DNA of 7,783 bases from Crenothrix polyspora (GTDB taxonomy: Bacteria > Pseudomonadota > Gammaproteobacteria > Methylococcales > Methylomonadaceae): the NCBI GenBank assembly GCA_945903675.1, contig CAMDOP010000147.1, positions 1-7,783 of the forward strand, read 5' to 3'. Positions 6,107 to 7,783 of the stretch are shown here, one piece after another. Numbering within the stretch: the first letter of the stretch is position 1; each line of letters begins with the position of its first letter. The notes beneath the pieces are model-generated. The model ran no database searches and had not been told where the DNA came from. It saw only the letters and a list, made by a program, of their open reading frames with translations. Position numbers and translations under genes: made by a program.

Positions 6107-6205
6107 CCGTAGGGGCGTATTGCATTCGCCCTTTTCTAAAGCGCAATGTTATCGGTCCATTTATAGAGCGTATTTATATAGGGATTATGCAATACGCCCC
6201 TACGG
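6107..6205. repeat. 99-bp MITE-like element with 19-bp perfect inverted ends
   Basis: CCGTAGGGGCGTATTGCAT (6107-6125) is exactly repeated in reverse complement at 6187-6205. The interior of about 60 bp is AT-rich and has no gene. Elements with GTAGGGGCG...CGCCCCTAC ends are widespread dispersed repeats in many bacteria (recalled). A matching direct duplication at the flanks is not obvious. It lies about 90 bp before the proA promoter region. Confidence 0.65.
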
Positions 6206-6285
6206 GCCATCAGCACAATGCTATTAACTTAGAAAGCCGCTGCTTAAGCGTGATTTGCTTGCTTAAAGCCTGTTATTAAGGAGCT

Positions 6286-6314
6286 TTTAAGGCTATAATT
6301 ACCCGCTATATAAT
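6286..6314 (+). promoter_or_regulatory. Putative sigma-70 promoter(s) of proA-nadD with two TATAAT boxes
   Basis: Two perfect -10 boxes, TATAAT at 6294-6299 and at 6309-6314, lie 15 bp apart just before proA. The second has TTTAAG (6286-6291) at 17 bp spacing as a weak -35; the first has no good -35. Starts about 7 bp after each box would give leaders of roughly 25-30 and 10-15 nt. The ribosome binding site before the proA ATG is weak (GAG at 6325-6327). Confidence 0.45.
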
Positions 6315-6332
6315 TCCAGTTTATGAGTATGC

Positions 6333-7589
6333 ATGGATATTAAAGACTATATGCAAGGTTTAGGCTTGCAAGCAAGAGCCGCTGGTCGCGTCATTAGTCG
6401 TGCGGATACCGGCAAAAAGAATCACGCTCTGCTGGCGATTGCTGAGGCTTTGGATAAGCAGCAAGCTGTGTTGATTGCAGAAAACCAAAAAGATTTAGCT
6501 GCAGGTCAACTCAATGGTTTAGATGCAGCCTCACTTGATAGACTGGCTTTAACGCCTAGTGGCATTCAGGCTATGATTACTGGCTTACAACAAATTGCCG
6601 CTTTGCCTGATCCTGTCGGTGAAATCACAAATTTAAGTTATCAGCCTAGCGGTATTCAAGTTGGACAAATGCGCGTGCCTTTAGGTGTTATCGGCATTAT
6701 TTATGAATCTCGTCCTAATGTCACCGTCGATGCAGCGGCTTTATGTCTTAAGTCGGGAAATGCCTGTATTTTAAGAGGCGGCTCTGAATCTTTGCATTCT
6801 AATCAGGCGATAGCTGCCTGTATAACTGATGGCTTGATTGCTGCTGGTTTACCCATTACGGCGGTACAAATAGTCGCTACTACTGATAGGGCAGCAGTAG
6901 GTGAACTTATTACCCTACAAGACTATGTCGATGTTATCGTGCCACGCGGTGGTAAAAGTTTAATTGAACGTATTGCTAAAGATGCGACGATTCCTGTTAT
7001 TAAGCATTTAGATGGTATATGCCATGTTTACATAGATGACAATGCCGATATTGCTAAAGCCATCGCTATTGCTGTCAATGCTAAAACTCATCGCTATGGC
7101 GTTTGTAATGCCATGGAAACTTTGTTGGTCGCTGAAAGTATTGCTGTGCAAGTATTACCTTTATTAGCCGCTAGCTTCCTTGAAAAGGGAGTGGAGTTAC
7201 GAGGTTGTCTTAAAACCTGCTCTATAATCCCTCATTGTTCAAGAGCGACGGAAGACGATTGGCATACTGAATATTTAGCACCGATTTTAGCCATTAAAAT
7301 TGTCCATGATTTAGATGAAGCGATTGCCCATATTAATCATTATAGTTCTAGCCATACTGAAGCGATTGTTACCGAAGATTACACTAAAGCGCGACGTTTT
7401 TTGCGTGAAGTCGATTCTAGTTCGGTGATGGTGAATGCTTCTACGCGTTTTGCCGATGGTTTTGAATATGGTTTGGGCGCTGAAATCGGCATTAGCACTA
7501 ATAAACTGCATGCGCGTGGCCCCGTAGGCTTAATTGGCTTAACCTCGCTGAAATATATTGTTTTAGGTGACGGTCATATCAGGCACTAA
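6333..7589 (+). CDS. proA: Glutamate-5-semialdehyde dehydrogenase (gamma-glutamyl phosphate reductase)
   Basis: This cytoplasmic enzyme makes the second step of proline synthesis: NADPH-dependent reduction of L-glutamyl 5-phosphate, supplied by ProB, to glutamate 5-semialdehyde, which cyclises to pyrroline-5-carboxylate. The 418-residue protein has the family's usual length and opening (MDIKDYMQGLG). It belongs to the aldehyde dehydrogenase superfamily. The nucleotide-binding region includes VPLGVIGIIYESRPNVT (115-131) and SGNACILRGGSE (141-152). The catalytic cysteine is Cys258 in RYGVCNAMET. The ProA signature is matched at 324-345 (V-x5-A...H-T-E-A-I), and the C-terminal region has FADGFEYGLGAEIGIST at 373-389. 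proB is not in the window, so the pathway genes are separate here. The stop codon directly abuts the nadD start, as part of a proA-nadD unit. Confidence 0.97.
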   Translation: MDIKDYMQGLGLQARAAGRVISRADTGKKNHALLAIAEALDKQQAVLIAENQKDLAAGQLNGLDAASLDRLALTPSGIQAMITGLQQIAALPDPVGEITNLSYQPSGIQVGQMRVPLGVIGIIYESRPNVTVDAAALCLKSGNACILRGGSESLHSNQAIAACITDGLIAAGLPITAVQIVATTDRAAVGELITLQDYVDVIVPRGGKSLIERIAKDATIPVIKHLDGICHVYIDDNADIAKAIAIAVNAKTHRYGVCNAMETLLVAESIAVQVLPLLAASFLEKGVELRGCLKTCSIIPHCSRATEDDWHTEYLAPILAIKIVHDLDEAIAHINHYSSSHTEAIVTEDYTKARRFLREVDSSSVMVNASTRFADGFEYGLGAEIGISTNKLHARGPVGLIGLTSLKYIVLGDGHIRH

Positions 7590-7783
7590 ATGATAGGTAT
7601 TTTTGGCGGCACTTTTGATCCTATTCATTATGGTCATTTACGTTCAGCACTCGAGGTTAAAGACGTTTTTGCTTTATCAAAACTCTTATTAATCCCCAGT
7701 GCTCAACCACCGCATAGAGAGCAACCTGTCGCTACAGCTACTGAGCGTTTACAGATGTTAGAATTGGCGATCAGTCATCATCC
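7590..7783 (+). CDS. nadD: Nicotinate-nucleotide adenylyltransferase, N-terminal part (runs off right edge)
   Basis: NadD joins nicotinic acid mononucleotide and ATP to form deamido-NAD in the cytoplasm, the shared late step of de novo and salvage NAD synthesis. The visible 64 residues start MIGIFGGTFDPIHYGH, which holds the GGTFDPxHxGH phosphate-binding motif of the nucleotidyltransferase family, and continue with LLLIPSAQPPHR (around residues 33-44), the PSxxPPH substrate-binding segment. About two thirds of a usual protein of about 210 residues lies beyond the edge, including the C-terminal ISSTxIR motif. The ATG follows the proA TAA with no gap, and an AGG inside the end of proA (7581-7583) is its likely ribosome binding site, so translation is probably coupled to proA. 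Confidence 0.95.
   Translation, partial: MIGIFGGTFDPIHYGHLRSALEVKDVFALSKLLLIPSAQPPHREQPVATATERLQMLELAISHH

Noticed and set aside
7311..7511. Minus-strand open frame inside proA
   Set aside because: Shadow of proA across its conserved C-terminal signature region.

Overview
The window reads as chromosomal DNA from a gammaproteobacterium. RibF, IleS and LspA closely resemble their E. coli counterparts in length and motifs. The order ribF-ileS-lspA is typical of proteobacteria, and proA directly followed by nadD is the arrangement seen in Pseudomonas-like and methanotroph genomes. Base composition is moderate and the intergenic gaps are rich in short repeats, which would suit a Methylococcales methanotroph. 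That genus-level placement is inference only; no lineage marker gene is present.

Layout. Positions 1-46 (minus) hold the first 15 codons of an IS30-family transposase that runs off the left edge. Positions 184-488 hold a dense array of hairpins bounded by short inverted repeats, best read as a non-coding MITE-like dispersed repeat. Then comes a tight plus-strand operon: ribF (569-1510), ileS (1507-4326) and lspA (4319-4801), each overlapping the next. Downstream is a 444-bp gap holding an inverted repeat, a 42-bp tandem array built from 21-bp half units, and a palindromic GTAGGGTG element that encloses an intrinsic terminator. A type IV major pilin gene lies convergently on the minus strand (5246-5737). 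A 595-bp gap follows, with a 14-bp perfect hairpin and a 99-bp element with 19-bp perfect inverted ends. Last come proA (6333-7589) and the start of nadD (from 7590, cut by the right edge).

How the genes relate. The ribF-ileS-lspA block makes FMN/FAD, charges tRNA-Ile and processes lipoproteins; the genes are linked by transcription and translation rather than by pathway. The pilin is a separate unit with its own terminator; no other pilus assembly gene is in the window. proA (proline synthesis) and nadD (NAD synthesis) form a second unit with no gap between them.

No new multi-gene system is visible. The unusual content lies between the genes: every intergenic gap carries at least one repeat or palindromic element, each of a different kind, and the 21/42-bp tandem array and the 184-488 hairpin array are the two most worth following up.
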